NCBI GenBank assembly: GCA_025809375.1
Contig: CP099514.1
Coordinates: forward strand, 2,108,001 to 2,172,000
Length of the DNA stretch: 64,000 bases
Source of the DNA: Bacillus zhangzhouensis
Lineage (GTDB): Bacteria > Bacillota > Bacilli > Bacillales > Bacillaceae
Direction: 5' to 3'
Shown here: positions 37,846-48,585 of the stretch, piece by piece
Numbering within the stretch: position 1 is the stretch's first letter
Layout: every line of letters starts with the position of its first letter
Position numbers and translations under genes: made by a program
Notes under the pieces: generated by a model
What the model saw: only the letters and a program-made list of their open reading frames with translations
What the model was told of the DNA's origin: nothing
Database searches by the model: none

Positions 37846-40488
37846 TTATGCTTTCAGCTCTTCAATACGCTTTTGAACAGCTTTGCGTTTTGCGACATAA
37901 TCACGTTCTTTCGCACGCTCTTCTTCTACGACACTTTCAGGCGCTTTTTTCATAAAGCCTTCGTTTCCAAGCTTTTTCTGTACTCGTTCCACTTCTTTTG
38001 TCAGCTTATCTAGCTCTTTTTGCAGACGAGCAATTTCTTCTTCTAAGTTGATTAAACCTTCAAGCGGCAAAATGAGTTCTGCTCCAGAAATGACAGCCGT
38101 CATCGCTTTATCACTAGCTGAGACATCTGTGCTAATTTCAAGAACACTTGGGTTCGTGAAGCGCTCAATATATGAACGATTTTTCTCTAAGCGTTCCTGA
38201 ACATCAGACGTAGATGCTTTAATGTAAAGCTCTACTTGTTTGCTCATTGGCGTGTTCACTTCACTGCGAATGTTACGAACAGAACGAATGAGTTCAACAA
38301 GCAGCTTCATATCAGCAGAAGCTTGTTCATTGGAAAGCTCCGGCTTCACTTCAGGCCATGCCGCTACAGTAATAGACTCACCTTCATGCGGTAGATGCTG
38401 CCAGATTTCTTCTGTTAAGAACGGCATAAACGGATGGAGAAGCCTCATCGTTTGATCTAATACATACGCAAGGATTGAACGAGTCGTTTTCTTTGCTGCT
38501 TCGTCTTCTCCATAAAGCGGAAGTTTCGCCATTTCAATGTACCAATCACAGAAATCATCCCAAATGAAGTTGTATAAATGTCTGCCCACTTCACCGAATT
38601 CATACTTATCAGCAAGCTGTGTGACACTTTCAATTGTTTCATTTAAGCGTGTTAAAATCCATTGGTCGGCAACTGATTTTTCTCCTGTCAAATCAAGCTC
38701 ATCATACGTTAAACCATCCATATTCATTAAAGCAAAACGGGATGCGTTCCAAATTTTGTTCGCAAAGTTCCAAGCGGATTCAACCTTTTCAAAGCTAAAG
38801 CGAAGATCCTGACCTGGTGAGCTTCCAGTCGCTAAGAAATATCTTAATGAATCCGCACCGTACTTGTCGATGACCTCCATTGGATCAATTCCGTTGCCGA
38901 GCGACTTACTCATTTTACGTCCTTGTTCGTCGCGGATGAGCCCATGAATGAGGACATCTTTGAACGGTTTTTCTCCTGTAAATTCAAGACCTTGGAAGAT
39001 CATTCGGGATACCCAGAAGAAAATGATGTCATAGCCTGTTACAAGCAGATTGGTTGGATAGTAGCGCTTGAAATCTTCACTGTCTGCATCCGGCCACCCC
39101 ATTGTAGAAAACGGCCAAAGCGCTGAACTAAACCATGTATCAAGCACATCGTTATCCTGTTCCCAGTTCTCAATATCTTCTGGTGCTTCAAGTCCAACGT
39201 ATACTTCTTTTGTTTCTTTATGATACCAAGCCGGAATGCGGTGTCCCCACCATAGCTGACGAGAAATACACCAGTCACGGATATTTTCCATCCAATGTAA
39301 ATATGTCTTTTCAAAACGGTCTGGAACAAATTGAACTTGTTCGTCCCCTTTTTGCAGATGAATGGCTTCGTCTGCCAGCGGCTGCATTTTCACAAACCAT
39401 TGTGTCGATAAATACGGTTCAACGACAGCTCCACTTCGCTCACTATGACCAACTGAATGCATGTGATCCTCAATTTTGAACAAAATGCCTTCCTCTTGTA
39501 AATCCTTCACAAGCTGTTTGCGGCATTCGAAGCGGTCCATTCCTTTGTATTGCAGTGCATTCGCATTCATTGTGCCATCTTCATTCATGACAAGAATACG
39601 CTCCAGCCCATGGCGGTTTCCAAGCTCAAAGTCATTCGGGTCATGAGCAGGTGTAATTTTCACAGCACCTGAACCAAACTCCATATCCACATAGTCATCA
39701 CCGACGATTGGGATCTCACGGCCTGTAATTGGTAAAACCACTGTTTTTCCAATCAAATGCTGATAGCGTTCGTCATCAGGGTGTACGGCTACGGCTGTAT
39801 CTCCCAGCATTGTTTCAGGTCTTGTTGTCGCAATTTCAATTGAACCTGTTCCATCTGAAAGCGGATATCTCAAGTGATAAAACGCACCTTGAACATCCTT
39901 ATAAATGACTTCAATATCAGAAAGTGCCGTTTTCGTTGCTGGATCCCAGTTAATGATGTACTCTCCGCGATAGATAAGCCCTTTTTCATACAATTGAACA
40001 AACACTTGGCGAACGGCTTTATTCAGACCTTCATCTAAAGTAAAACGTTCACGGGAGTAATCGAGACCAAGGCCCATTTTCGCCCACTGGCTGCGAATAA
40101 AGTCTGCATATTCTTCTTTCCACTTCCACGTTTCTTCCACAAATTTCTCCCGGCCAAGGTCATACCGGCTTACGCCTTCTTCGCGAAGCTTTGCCTCGAC
40201 TTTTGCTTGAGTCGCAATACCAGCATGATCCATGCCTGGAAGCCAAAGAACGTCATAGCCCTGCATCCGTTTCATACGTGTCACGATATCTTGAAGTGTT
40301 GAATCCCATGCATGCCCAAGGTGCAGTTTTCCTGTCACGTTTGGTGGAGGAATGACGACTGTATATGGATCTTTCGTTTTATCATTTTGTGCTTCGAAGA
40401 ATTTCCCTTCAAGCCAGTACGTATATCGGTCTTTTTCTATCGCATTAGGATCGTACTTTGTTGGCATTTCTTGATTATTTGTTCCCAT
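37846..40488 (-). CDS. valS: Valyl-tRNA synthetase
   Basis: 880 residues, equal to B. subtilis ValS. Class I signatures HLGH at 56-59 (in [11 protein letters not shown]) and KMSKS (near residue 525). Editing domain in the connective peptide, C-terminal coiled coil ([20 protein letters not shown]). I start at ATG 40486-40488 after GGAGGTTACACAA; the frame is open upstream but runs into the T-box leader. Regulated by uncharged valine tRNA through that leader. Confidence 0.98.
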   Translation of the reverse strand: MGTNNQEMPTKYDPNAIEKDRYTYWLEGKFFEAQNDKTKDPYTVVIPPPNVTGKLHLGHAWDSTLQDIVTRMKRMQGYDVLWLPGMDHAGIATQAKVEAKLREEGVSRYDLGREKFVEETWKWKEEYADFIRSQWAKMGLGLDYSRERFTLDEGLNKAVRQVFVQLYEKGLIYRGEYIINWDPATKTALSDIEVIYKDVQGAFYHLRYPLSDGTGSIEIATTRPETMLGDTAVAVHPDDERYQHLIGKTVVLPITGREIPIVGDDYVDMEFGSGAVKITPAHDPNDFELGNRHGLERILVMNEDGTMNANALQYKGMDRFECRKQLVKDLQEEGILFKIEDHMHSVGHSERSGAVVEPYLSTQWFVKMQPLADEAIHLQKGDEQVQFVPDRFEKTYLHWMENIRDWCISRQLWWGHRIPAWYHKETKEVYVGLEAPEDIENWEQDNDVLDTWFSSALWPFSTMGWPDADSEDFKRYYPTNLLVTGYDIIFFWVSRMIFQGLEFTGEKPFKDVLIHGLIRDEQGRKMSKSLGNGIDPMEVIDKYGADSLRYFLATGSSPGQDLRFSFEKVESAWNFANKIWNASRFALMNMDGLTYDELDLTGEKSVADQWILTRLNETIESVTQLADKYEFGEVGRHLYNFIWDDFCDWYIEMAKLPLYGEDEAAKKTTRSILAYVLDQTMRLLHPFMPFLTEEIWQHLPHEGESITVAAWPEVKPELSNEQASADMKLLVELIRSVRNIRSEVNTPMSKQVELYIKASTSDVQERLEKNRSYIERFTNPSVLEISTDVSASDKAMTAVISGAELILPLEGLINLEEEIARLQKELDKLTKEVERVQKKLGNEGFMKKAPESVVEEERAKERDYVAKRKAVQKRIEELKA

Positions 40489-40523
40489 TTGTGTAACCTC
40501 CACATTTTTTCGGCTGATGAAAC

Positions 40524-40805
40524 ATAAAAAAGCCTTTCCATCCTTATAAAAGGACGAAAAAGCTTTTTCGCGGTACCACCTTTTTTCACGAGACACATAC
40601 ACGTGTCCCATACACTCTAAAGGATAACGGGGTTCTCCCGAATTTCTCTACTTGTTCATTCAAGAAATTAAGCTCACAGGCGACCTTCCAAACAAGTACA
40701 TCCTAGGAAACCTTTCAGCTCTTGGCTTCCCTCTCTTTAGGGTCTTGCTCGTACTCTTCCTGATCCACGCTTACGATATATCACGTTCATCAGCACATAC
40801 TCATC
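40524..40805 (-). ncRNA. T-box riboswitch leader of valS
   Basis: Contains the conserved T-box GGTGGTACCGCG (minus strand, complement of 40569-40580) followed by a terminator hairpin (about 40524-40565) ending in six T. Upstream are the Stem I parts (AGAGTACGAGCAAGACC, AGAGAGGG, GCTG) and the segment GGAAGGTCGCC whose GTC (complement of 40682-40684) is a plausible valine specifier codon. Binding of uncharged tRNA-Val would favour the antiterminator. Upstream boundary approximate. Confidence 0.9.
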
Positions 40806-40813
40806 TTTTATTA

Positions 40814-40843
40814 ATATTACTAAATGCCTTTTGTTTTCGTCAA
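40814..40843 (-). promoter_or_regulatory. Promoter of the valS T-box transcript
   Basis: TTGACG (40838-40843) and TAATAT (40814-40819) on the minus strand with an 18-base spacer, just upstream of the T-box. Confidence 0.6.
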
Positions 40844-40944
40844 TCATCTTTTCCGTTTTTGTTCTTCTTTATACAAATTGGACAGGCACCCTTCGCCCTT
40901 TTGCCCATATGATAATAACAAAATGAAGAAGGAGGGCGTTTGAT

Positions 40945-41133
40945 TTGAAGAAGTTCAATCCTTACACACTTCCCCCCTGGCTGAGACAAATTCGGGCAGT
41001 TGCTTCCCAAGTCGTTCTCCCGATTGCTATATTTCAAGGATTTCGTACGATTATTTTCCCTACAACATTTGACGTCCTCATTCTAGGTATTCTTATTTTT
41101 CTCGCCTGTGCCTTTCATCTTGATTGGTTTTAA
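40945..41133 (+). CDS. Small membrane protein, 62 residues
   Basis: Unrecognised short protein with a basic start (MKKFNPYTLPPWLRQIR), and a hydrophobic part of two helices (about 20-38 and 42-60). TTG start with GGAGG 9 bases ahead. B. subtilis has a small gene at about this point between valS and ysxE (possibly yszA), which this may match. Divergent from valS and convergent with ysxE. Function unknown. Confidence 0.6.
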   Translation: MKKFNPYTLPPWLRQIRAVASQVVLPIAIFQGFRTIIFPTTFDVLILGILIFLACAFHLDWF

Positions 41134-41177
41134 AATCTCATGCTTATGTACCTGCCCAAAAAGCCAACGCAACTTAA

Positions 41178-41202
41178 CCTCGTCATTCCGCTGATGACGA
41201 GG
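41178..41202. other. Hairpin at the ysxE stop codon
   Basis: CCTCGTCAT and ATGACGAGG form a perfect 9-pair stem that spans the ysxE stop. No long T run follows on either strand, so terminator function is uncertain. Confidence 0.5.
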
Positions 41203-42214
41203 CACTTTGTTCTTCTTCAAGCCGTCTAGCCTGCTCAATCTCGTGAATCTTCATGACGGTTGGCTCAGAATTTTTCATCTGCCAATACGCTCTTAACAGC
41301 TGCTGACAGCTTTCCATTTCATCCTGTCCACCTGCTTCATAGGCTTTTACCGTATCAAACAGACTTTGCGGATAAGCAAGGTAGCTTAGGAACAAATGCA
41401 ACTCTTCCTCCCGAAGAGGATTTCCCTTTTGATACGTATAAAACAAGGAAGTGCATTCAGTACAAGACGTGGGATAGGTTTTGAATGTCCGAAAGTAAAA
41501 GGTCAGAAGATCATAAATGGGGGCGGCTTTTTTAGACCGCTCAAAATTGGTGAAATGTCCTGTCCCTACATCATTATACAAAAAGTGATGGATTGATAGC
41601 TGTCCATGATTTAGCACAACACGAGTTGTCTCTTGGTCTTTCATTTCTTCATGCCAATCTTCTAAACGTTCAAGCGCAAATTCGCTGGCAGACATCGCCT
41701 CTGAAAAATACATAGCAGCGGCCAGCTCAAATGGCGACATATACCACGTTTGTTCTGCCCGCTCTATGAATCGTTCATACATGTCTTTCTCTGTTTCCCA
41801 TTTGGTCTTAATTTGGGTGTAATGCGCTTCTATCTCTTGCTCTGTGATATCCATCATGACTTCAGTCCGCTTATGAAGTCTTGCAATCTCTTGAAATAAA
41901 TATTCATGCTTATCGTCCTGCTCTTCTCTCTTTTCATTCGTCAGCCACGGCATAAGATAGTATGCATACTGGTTTTCCCGATGACTTGAGAAAAAGGAAC
42001 CGCTCTTCGTCCGATAAATCGGCACAAAGTAGCGATAGCCCTTTGATTCTAGTTCAAGCATTTGATCTGTAAATTGCATATGCCGGCTGGCTTTTACTCG
42101 TTTCAGGGCAAATACCCCCTGCTTTGTATAGACCTTGATGACAGCAGGACTGACAGGTTCAACATATTCAGCCTCAAGTCCGTATTCGTATAAGACAGAT
42201 TGGATTTCATCCAC
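41183..42214 (-). CDS. ysxE: Spore coat-associated CotS-family protein YsxE
   Basis: About 343 residues with the aminoglycoside-phosphotransferase/CotS kinase-like fold: a lysine in FALKRVK, LMPWL hinge, a catalytic-loop equivalent VLNHGQLSIHHFLYND and a DFG-like TNFERSKKAAPIYDLL. Several canonical catalytic residues are changed, as in other CotS relatives. GTG 42212-42214 has GGTGA 6 bases ahead; another GTG two codons upstream overlaps it. Downstream of spoVID in the same transcript and likely made with it in the mother cell. Confidence 0.85.
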   Translation of the reverse strand: MDEIQSVLYEYGLEAEYVEPVSPAVIKVYTKQGVFALKRVKASRHMQFTDQMLELESKGYRYFVPIYRTKSGSFFSSHRENQYAYYLMPWLTNEKREEQDDKHEYLFQEIARLHKRTEVMMDITEQEIEAHYTQIKTKWETEKDMYERFIERAEQTWYMSPFELAAAMYFSEAMSASEFALERLEDWHEEMKDQETTRVVLNHGQLSIHHFLYNDVGTGHFTNFERSKKAAPIYDLLTFYFRTFKTYPTSCTECTSLFYTYQKGNPLREEELHLFLSYLAYPQSLFDTVKAYEAGGQDEMESCQQLLRAYWQMKNSEPTVMKIHEIEQARRLEEEQSASSSAE

Positions 42215-42251
42215 GTTCACTCACCACATTTTCTCGGTCAGTCATCGCTTG

Positions 42252-43565
42252 CTAAGCATTGCTTTTTTGATATTCAGGAATATAAAGAATCTGCCCTTCC
42301 TCAAGCTCCGCATCAATCGATAATGAGTTTGTGCGAAGAAGCTGCTGCACATTCAATTGGTATCTCTCACAAATACGATCGACCGTATCTTCTTGCTGAA
42401 CTATACATATTTTCATGCGGGAAAAATCTTCCTCCTCCTGCTTAGCGAACAGCTTTGTTAAATAAAGAGAGTTCTCACTGCCAGACGTTTCTCTCACGTC
42501 TTCTTCAGGCTCCTCTTCTTCTTGAGCTGACTCATATATTTTAGGCGCTTCCCGTTCATCTAACTGCCCGAGCTGATATTCGTCATCATGCTCCTCTTGC
42601 TCAGGCTCCGCTTGATAAGAAGGTGATTTAAATGCCGGATACGTCTGGACAGTTTGTTCCTGCTCTTCAGCAGCTTCCGCATCCTTTCTCACTTCCACTT
42701 CAAAGAACGTATCATCCCGCTCCTCTTCTTCTAAAAGCTTAGACGGTTCAAAAAATGACGGTTCCTGCACCTGAGTTTCAGGGATAGATCGATAGCCAAG
42801 CACCACGGCTTCTTCTTGGTTATTCGGCTGTTCCGGCTCTTCTTGTTCTTCTGATTCTTCGGCTTCTTCTGATTCTTCTTGTTCTTCGGACGCTTCCTCT
42901 ACTTCCCTGTTCACCAGTTCTATCTCAATTTCTTCTTCCTCTTCTTCTTGATCTTCCTGTTCTTCTTGCTCGGCACGCGTGTCATGTTGGAATACAGGCT
43001 GCTTCTCATCATCCTCACTTGCTTCGCTTTGCAGATCTTCTTGTGCCGGCTGCAACTGATAATCGTAGGCCATATCGCCATAATCTTCTTCGGGACGATG
43101 GACAAATTCATACGGCTCCTCTACAGGCGCTTGAGGTGTTTCCTCGTCTAACAATCCCTCAATGGCTAAATCAGCCTGAATGGTGAGCAAACGATTCTCT
43201 GTGAGCTGGTAATCAAACGCATCAATAAACACAAATACATCATTTAAATGACTAATTTTGTTCTTCGGAATGGTGATATCAACTGGAAATTGATGCAGAA
43301 GCTCCGCCGTTCCGTCTTCTCTTACCTTTACCTCATCTGCTTCCCTGTATGTTGGAAAGGAACTCAATTCACCCAATAGCTCCTCTTGATTTATGTTGTA
43401 TTCTCCTGTTAGCTCGAGTGAACCTCTAATGGAAACATAATCATTCACTTCTTGAACGAGAATGTCAGGGTCAAGAGAAATTGACAGCAGCTCACTGACT
43501 TCCTGTCCGCTTTTGAAATAAATGGATTCTTCTACCGAAAACTGTAATCGATTGTTTTGAGACAA
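42252..43565 (-). CDS. spoVID: Stage VI sporulation protein D (coat encasement)
   Basis: Mother-cell protein needed for coat layers to encase the spore; binds SpoIVA and SafA. 437 residues, clearly shorter than the 575 of B. subtilis. Conserved N-terminal beta domain (1-130), a very acidic Glu/Gln-rich low-complexity middle (about 150-370) and a C-terminal LysM domain (about 385-432, CIVQQEDTVDRICERYQLN). The size difference is in the acidic middle. TTG start with AAAGGAGG 8 bases ahead. A sigma-E promoter and a 5' hairpin precede it. Confidence 0.92.
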   Translation of the reverse strand: MSQNNRLQFSVEESIYFKSGQEVSELLSISLDPDILVQEVNDYVSIRGSLELTGEYNINQEELLGELSSFPTYREADEVKVREDGTAELLHQFPVDITIPKNKISHLNDVFVFIDAFDYQLTENRLLTIQADLAIEGLLDEETPQAPVEEPYEFVHRPEEDYGDMAYDYQLQPAQEDLQSEASEDDEKQPVFQHDTRAEQEEQEDQEEEEEEIEIELVNREVEEASEEQEESEEAEESEEQEEPEQPNNQEEAVVLGYRSIPETQVQEPSFFEPSKLLEEEERDDTFFEVEVRKDAEAAEEQEQTVQTYPAFKSPSYQAEPEQEEHDDEYQLGQLDEREAPKIYESAQEEEEPEEDVRETSGSENSLYLTKLFAKQEEEDFSRMKICIVQQEDTVDRICERYQLNVQQLLRTNSLSIDAELEEGQILYIPEYQKSNA

Positions 43566-43581
43566 GTCGGTGTCCTCCTTT

Positions 43582-43611
43582 CATCTAATCCTTAAAAAAT
43601 AAAATTAGATG
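43582..43611 (-). other. Stem-loop at the 5' end of the spoVID transcript
   Basis: CATCTAAT and ATTAGATG form an 8-pair stem with an A/T-rich 14-base loop. It lies directly downstream of the predicted sigma-E start and one base upstream of the spoVID ribosome binding site. Confidence 0.55.
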
Positions 43612-43619
43612 TCAATACA

Positions 43620-43648
43620 GTTGTATGTGCGAGGAAGTGAAATTATGA
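43620..43648 (-). promoter_or_regulatory. Predicted sigma-E promoter of spoVID-ysxE
   Basis: TCATAAT (43642-43648) and CATACAAC (43620-43627) on the minus strand, 14 bases apart. spoVID is known to be expressed under sigma-E. Confidence 0.65.
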
Positions 43649-43663
43649 TTGATTTTCTCCAAT

Positions 43664-43697
43664 GCAAAAAAGCCGGTATGTCTCCATATCGGCCTTT
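43664..43697 (-). terminator. Terminator of the hem operon
   Basis: GCCGATATG and CATACCGGC (minus strand) form a stem with one mismatch and a 4-base loop, then six T; just after the hemL stop. Confidence 0.8.
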
Positions 43698-43701
43698 TGT
43701 T

Positions 43702-44994
43702 TTATCGACGTAGTTTTTGAAAAACCTTTTCCACTGTTTCAAGTGTATATTCAATGTCTTCATCTGTATGAGCTGTTGACAGGAATAGTCCTTCAAATTG
43801 AGAAGGAGGGAGAAAGATGCCGTGATCAGCCATTTCCTTGTAAAATTCAGCAAATAAAGCGAGATCAGCTGTTTTCGCTTTGTCATAATTGATCACTTCT
43901 TCATTTGTAAAGAAGAATCCAATCATGGAACCCGCACGGTTAAACGTTAATGGAATTCCGTATGTTTTCGCTGCTTTCGAAATGCCTTCTTCTAAACGGT
44001 CACCTTTTCGTTTAAACTCTTCATAAGACTCAGGTGTCAGCTGTTTTAGAGTTTCTAAGCCTGCTGTCATCGCAAGTGGGTTACCAGATAACGTCCCTGC
44101 TTGATAAATTGGACCACTTGGCGCAATTTGTCTCATAATATCCGCTCTTCCGCCATAAGCACCGACCGGAAGACCGCCTCCAATGACTTTACCAAGGCAC
44201 GTCAGATCAGGTGTGATGCCAAAATAGCCTTGCGCGCAGTGATAATCCACACGGAAGCCTGTCATGACCTCATCAAAAATGAGTAATGATCCGTATTGCT
44301 CCGTGATGTCTCTTAGTCCTTGCAGGAAACCTTCTTGCGGAGGGACAACCCCCATATTTCCTGCGACCGGCTCTACAATGACACCAGCAATATCGTCTCC
44401 AAATTCTTGAAAAGCAACTTGAATGCTTTCTAAATCATTGTACGGCACTGTAATCGTGTTGCTTGCAATCCCTTCAGGAACACCAGGACTATCTGGCAGT
44501 CCAAGCGTTGCCACTCCAGAACCCGCTTTAATGAGCAAAGAATCACCGTGGCCATGATAGCAGCCTTCAAATTTCACAATTTTATTTCTGCCTGTAAAAC
44601 CGCGAGCTAGACGAAGTGCACTCATCGTCGCCTCTGTACCAGAGCTGACCATGCGAATAACTTCGATGGAAGAAACCCGTTCTGATACAAGTTTAGCTAA
44701 TTCATTTTCAACTAACGTAGAAGCACCGAAACTTGTCCCATGCTCTGCTACTCGCTGAATGCTTTCAACGACTCGGTCATTCGAGTGTCCTAAAATAAGC
44801 GGTCCCCATGATAAGACATAATCGATGTATTCATTTCCATCAATATCATAGATCTTGGCGCCTTTGCCTCGTTCCATAAAAATCGGGCCTGTGTTGACTG
44901 ATTTAAAAGCACGCACAGGGCTGTTGACACCACCAGGCATTAAATGCTGTGCTTCTTCAAATGCTTGCTTTGATTTTTCATAGCTACGTCCCAT
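43702..44994 (-). CDS. hemL: Glutamate-1-semialdehyde 2,1-aminomutase HemL
   Basis: PLP enzyme making 5-aminolevulinate from glutamate-1-semialdehyde. 430 residues. PLP lysine K269 in [33 protein letters not shown], and [13 protein letters not shown] after GGAGGACGTTGAA. Last gene of hemAXCDBL, 27 bases after hemB. Bacillus also has a paralog (GsaB), but the operon position identifies HemL. Confidence 0.97.
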   Translation of the reverse strand: MGRSYEKSKQAFEEAQHLMPGGVNSPVRAFKSVNTGPIFMERGKGAKIYDIDGNEYIDYVLSWGPLILGHSNDRVVESIQRVAEHGTSFGASTLVENELAKLVSERVSSIEVIRMVSSGTEATMSALRLARGFTGRNKIVKFEGCYHGHGDSLLIKAGSGVATLGLPDSPGVPEGIASNTITVPYNDLESIQVAFQEFGDDIAGVIVEPVAGNMGVVPPQEGFLQGLRDITEQYGSLLIFDEVMTGFRVDYHCAQGYFGITPDLTCLGKVIGGGLPVGAYGGRADIMRQIAPSGPIYQAGTLSGNPLAMTAGLETLKQLTPESYEEFKRKGDRLEEGISKAAKTYGIPLTFNRAGSMIGFFFTNEEVINYDKAKTADLALFAEFYKEMADHGIFLPPSQFEGLFLSTAHTDEDIEYTLETVEKVFQKLRR

Positions 44995-45021
44995 TTCAAC
45001 GTCCTCCTGTCTATCCGTTCT

Positions 45022-45990
45022 TTATTCTGAGAGCCATTTTGCTGCATCTTTTGCATGATACGTAATGATGAGTTCTGCTCCTGCACGTTTCATGCTTGTC
45101 AGCATTTCAAGAACAAGCTCTTTTTCAGAAATCCAGCCATTTTGGGCAGCGGCTTTCACCATCGCATACTCTCCGCTCACATTGTAAGCAACAACAGGGA
45201 GTGTAAATTCATTTTTGACATCACGCATAATATCTAAGTAAGAAAGGGATGGTTTGACAATCAAGAAGTCAGCTCCCTCTTCTACATCAGATTGCGCTTC
45301 TCTTAATGCCTCTAAACGGTTTGCAGGGTCCATTTGATATGTTTTACGATCTCCAAACTGCGGTGTACTATGTGCCGCATCACGGAACGGACCGTAAAAA
45401 GCACTTGCATATTTCACGGCATATGACATGACAGGTACATGAATAAAACCAGCTTCATCAAGTGCCTCACGAATAGCAACAACAAATCCGTCCATCATAT
45501 TTGAAGGCGCGATGATATCTGCACCTGCGCGCGCTTGGCTAACAGCAGTTTTCGCTAGTAGCTGCAGAGATTCATCATTTAAAATTTCTCCATCTTCAAC
45601 GATTCCGCAATGTCCGTGATCTGTATATTGACATAAGCAAGTGTCTGCAATGACCACAAGCTCTGGGAAATGCTTTTTAATCTCAAGCGTAGCTCTTTGA
45701 ACAATGCCATGATCGTGATACGCCTCGCTGCCAACATGATCTTTATGATCCGGCACACCAAATACAATGATCGATTTGATGCCAAGATCAACAAGCTCTT
45801 GGACTTCTTCTTTCACAAGATCTACCGAAATGTGATATACACCCGGCATTGAAGAGACTTCTTTTCGGACATTTTTTCCCTCTACAAAAAAGATCGGATA
45901 AATGAAATCAGATGGTCTTAAAAAGGTTTCTCTGACTAATTCTCTCATTCCTGCGCTTGTCCGCAATCTGCGGTGTCTGTTAAATTTCAT
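45022..45990 (-). CDS. hemB: Porphobilinogen synthase HemB
   Basis: Condenses two 5-aminolevulinate molecules to porphobilinogen. 322 residues. Zinc-type cysteine cluster in [15 protein letters not shown], active-site lysines in [19 protein letters not shown] and in [13 protein letters not shown]. The ATG 45988-45990 overlaps the hemD stop codon (TGATG). A TTG one codon upstream is nearer to AAGGAAG in spacing, so the true start could be one residue longer. Confidence 0.96.
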   Translation of the reverse strand: MKFNRHRRLRTSAGMRELVRETFLRPSDFIYPIFFVEGKNVRKEVSSMPGVYHISVDLVKEEVQELVDLGIKSIIVFGVPDHKDHVGSEAYHDHGIVQRATLEIKKHFPELVVIADTCLCQYTDHGHCGIVEDGEILNDESLQLLAKTAVSQARAGADIIAPSNMMDGFVVAIREALDEAGFIHVPVMSYAVKYASAFYGPFRDAAHSTPQFGDRKTYQMDPANRLEALREAQSDVEEGADFLIVKPSLSYLDIMRDVKNEFTLPVVAYNVSGEYAMVKAAAQNGWISEKELVLEMLTSMKRAGAELIITYHAKDAAKWLSE

Positions 45991-46781
45991 CAATGGTTCA
46001 ACTTCCTTTCAGATAAACGGCACATCAAATCAAGCATTCCGTCTATCGTATAAGTATCTGGGGTTTCAGAAGGAATCCCGTATTGAAGCAATGCCTCTTT
46101 TGTCAGAGGACCGATCGTCACAAAATAGGTGTCAGACGCCGCCAGCACCGCTGCATCTGCTTCCATGACATGCATAAAAGAATGAACGGTGGATGAGCTC
46201 GTAAAGGTAATAAAATCAAATGATTGCTTCGTCATTGCCGATTTAAGAGCGGCAATTCCTTCCTCATCCTTGACTGTTTCATATAAAATCCATTCTTTTA
46301 CTTCTATCCCAAGCGGAACGAGGGTCTCTTTCACCACATCTCGTGACAGATGCCCTTTTGCTACAAACACACGCTCTCCTGGACGTACATGGTCAAGTAA
46401 CGCATCTGCCAGCTCTTCCGCTATAAATCGTTCTGGCACCACATCCACCTTCAAGCCGTGCTGCTCAAGATAGGACGAGGTTTTCTCTCCTACAGCAGCC
46501 ACTTTCAAATGGGATAAGCTCTTATGTAAATGATGGCCTTTTATGCAGTTTAGAAAAAAAGACGCACCATTCACACTCGTGAAAACAAGCCAGTGGCTAT
46601 TTTCTAAGTCCTTTAAAAAGTCCTGCACTTTTTCTTTTGTAAGCGTAGGCTCAAAACGAATAAGAGAGGTTAAAACCGCATGGCCGTTCAGCGCTTCAAT
46701 CTTTTGCTGAAACACGCCCGCTTGACGTTCATTTCGAGTGACAAGCACCGTCTGTCCGTGAAGCGATTTGCCTGTGCTCAT
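45990..46781 (-). CDS. hemD: Uroporphyrinogen-III synthase HemD
   Basis: Closes and rearranges hydroxymethylbilane to uroporphyrinogen III. 263 residues, two Rossmann-like halves. Conserved [10 protein letters not shown] (about 69-78), [13 protein letters not shown], and [11 protein letters not shown] near residue 190. Overlaps hemC by 4 bases (ATGA) and hemB by one codon. Sequence conservation of this family is low; the operon position confirms it. Confidence 0.93.
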   Translation of the reverse strand: MSTGKSLHGQTVLVTRNERQAGVFQQKIEALNGHAVLTSLIRFEPTLTKEKVQDFLKDLENSHWLVFTSVNGASFFLNCIKGHHLHKSLSHLKVAAVGEKTSSYLEQHGLKVDVVPERFIAEELADALLDHVRPGERVFVAKGHLSRDVVKETLVPLGIEVKEWILYETVKDEEGIAALKSAMTKQSFDFITFTSSSTVHSFMHVMEADAAVLAASDTYFVTIGPLTKEALLQYGIPSETPDTYTIDGMLDLMCRLSERKLNH

Positions 46782-47710
46782 TGAGACAGTTCCTTTTTCA
46801 CCTTATCGATCAAATCCTTTGCTCCCTTATCAGCCATCTGCTTTGCACACGCTGTTCCAATTGCTTCAGGGTCAGTGCCTGTGACGGTTTCTCGAATAAT
46901 CGTGTGCCCGTCAGCAGATGCAACAAGGCCCGTTAGTTCAATTTCATTATGCTCATTCATCGTTGCATAGCCAGCGATCGGCACCTGACAGCTTCCATCC
47001 ATTTGTTTGAGGAAGGCTCTCTCTGCAAGGACCGTTTTCTCCGTATATTCATTCGTCAATTGAGCAAGAAGCTGCAACAGCTCTTCATCATCCCCGCGGC
47101 ACTCAATCGACAGCGCGCCTTGTCCAACGGCAGGCAGACAAATCTCAGGAGATAAAAATTCCGACACGACCTCTTTGCTCCATCCCATTCTGGACAGACC
47201 GGCAGCCGCTAGAATAATGGCATCATACTCTTCATTTTTCAGCTTTTCCAATCTTGTATCAATGTTTCCTCGAATCCATTTAATCTCAAGATCTGGTCTT
47301 TCCTGAAGAAGCTGAGCGCTGCGCCGTAAGCTGCTTGTTCCCACAATTGCACCCTTAGGCAGTTCGCTGAGACTCAGATGATCCTTCGAAATAAGTGCAT
47401 CCCGCACATCTTCACGCTCAGGAATACAGCCAATGACTAAACCTTCCGGAAGAGCAGCCGGCATATCCTTCATGCTGTGCACCGCCATATCGATATCATA
47501 ATTCAGCATCGCCTGCTCAATCTCTTTAACAAAAAGTCCTTTTCCGCCAACCTTAGATAAGGTCACATCTAAAATTTGATCACCCTTTGTCACCATTTCT
47601 TTTATTTCAAAAGAATAACCAGGGTTTAATTCAGACAGCTTTTGAATGACCCATTTTGTTTGTGTAATTGCCAGCTTACTCCGTCTAGAACCTACTTTAA
47701 TTGTACGCAA
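46778..47710 (-). CDS. hemC: Porphobilinogen deaminase HemC
   Basis: Polymerises four porphobilinogens into hydroxymethylbilane on a dipyrromethane cofactor attached to Cys241 ([13 protein letters not shown]). 310 residues. Also [24 protein letters not shown] and [13 protein letters not shown] start at 47708-47710 with GGAGG 8 bases ahead. Overlaps hemD by 4 bases. Confidence 0.97.
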   Translation of the reverse strand: MRTIKVGSRRSKLAITQTKWVIQKLSELNPGYSFEIKEMVTKGDQILDVTLSKVGGKGLFVKEIEQAMLNYDIDMAVHSMKDMPAALPEGLVIGCIPEREDVRDALISKDHLSLSELPKGAIVGTSSLRRSAQLLQERPDLEIKWIRGNIDTRLEKLKNEEYDAIILAAAGLSRMGWSKEVVSEFLSPEICLPAVGQGALSIECRGDDEELLQLLAQLTNEYTEKTVLAERAFLKQMDGSCQVPIAGYATMNEHNEIELTGLVASADGHTIIRETVTGTDPEAIGTACAKQMADKGAKDLIDKVKKELSQ

Positions 47711-47747
47711 TACATCTTCCTCCCGACAATGCCTTTAAGACTCATCA

Positions 47748-48578
47748 TTATTGAAACCAATGAAAGGTTGATAAGCTACCAAGCAGAAAATAATTGATCA
47801 TCAGCACAAGAAATGAAGCAGCATTCCACAGTGCCACGATTTTGCCCTGCATATTTCTCACCAATCTGATATATAAGTAAAAGCCGTATAAAAACAGCAT
47901 AATAAACGAACCAAGCACCTTTGCATCTGTCCAGTACAACGTATCATACGAAATATATGCCCAAATGATGCCAAGAATTAAACTAAGCAAGAGCATAGGC
48001 ACACCAATAATGTTTAATACGTACGCCATATGATCGAGCTTTGATAAGTCTTCAATTCTCAGAAGCCATTTTCCCCATTTTTTCTTTTTCAGCAAACGAT
48101 ATTGAAAGAGATAGAGCAGCGAAAAGGCAAATGAAAGTGAAAAGGCACCGTAGGATAAAATCGCCATCGTAATATGAATCACGAGTAGTTCACTCGTCAG
48201 CTTCCCCGTTAGTTCTGCTGAATGGAGGTCAGATGGTGTAAAGGTGTGAATCGCCATCATGGAAAAACCGATCACATTTGTAAAAAAGACAATAAATTCA
48301 ACGCGCAATAATTTTGTGAGCACAAGAGAAAGTGTCACAAGCACCCAAGTATAAAAATATAACCCCTCTGCTACATTCAATACAGGGAATCGGTCTGTTT
48401 CCATCATAATATAGAACATGTAGACTGTTTGCAGCAGCCAGACAATAGAAAGCAACCAGAAAGCCATTTTTCCAGCCTTCCGGTTGTGTTGAAGAAAATC
48501 TATGAAATAGAACAAGACACTTAGTGCATAGATTAAGATCGTTGCTTCATTGAGTCTCGCTACAATGGATTCCATCAT
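47748..48578 (-). CDS. hemX: HemX, CcsA-like membrane protein controlling HemA level
   Basis: 276 residues with eight predicted membrane helices and a WAYISYDTLYWTDAK segment resembling the Trp-rich CcsA/ResC motif. In B. subtilis HemX lowers the amount of HemA protein. Second gene of the operon, 7 bases after hemA. GAGTGA precedes the ATG. Confidence 0.9.
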   Translation of the reverse strand: MMESIVARLNEATILIYALSVLFYFIDFLQHNRKAGKMAFWLLSIVWLLQTVYMFYIMMETDRFPVLNVAEGLYFYTWVLVTLSLVLTKLLRVEFIVFFTNVIGFSMMAIHTFTPSDLHSAELTGKLTSELLVIHITMAILSYGAFSLSFAFSLLYLFQYRLLKKKKWGKWLLRIEDLSKLDHMAYVLNIIGVPMLLLSLILGIIWAYISYDTLYWTDAKVLGSFIMLFLYGFYLYIRLVRNMQGKIVALWNAASFLVLMINYFLLGSLSTFHWFQ

Positions 48579-48585
48579 CGCTTAA

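Noticed and set aside
42597..43000. CRISPR-like or tandem DNA repeat in spoVID
   Set aside because: Repetition is of Glu codons with irregular spacing; low-complexity coding sequence, not spaced direct repeats.
42879..43151. Plus-strand ORF rich in Phe and Leu opposite spoVID
   Set aside because: It is the complement of the Glu-rich repeats of spoVID (GAA/GAG become TTC/CTC); hydrophobic by composition only.
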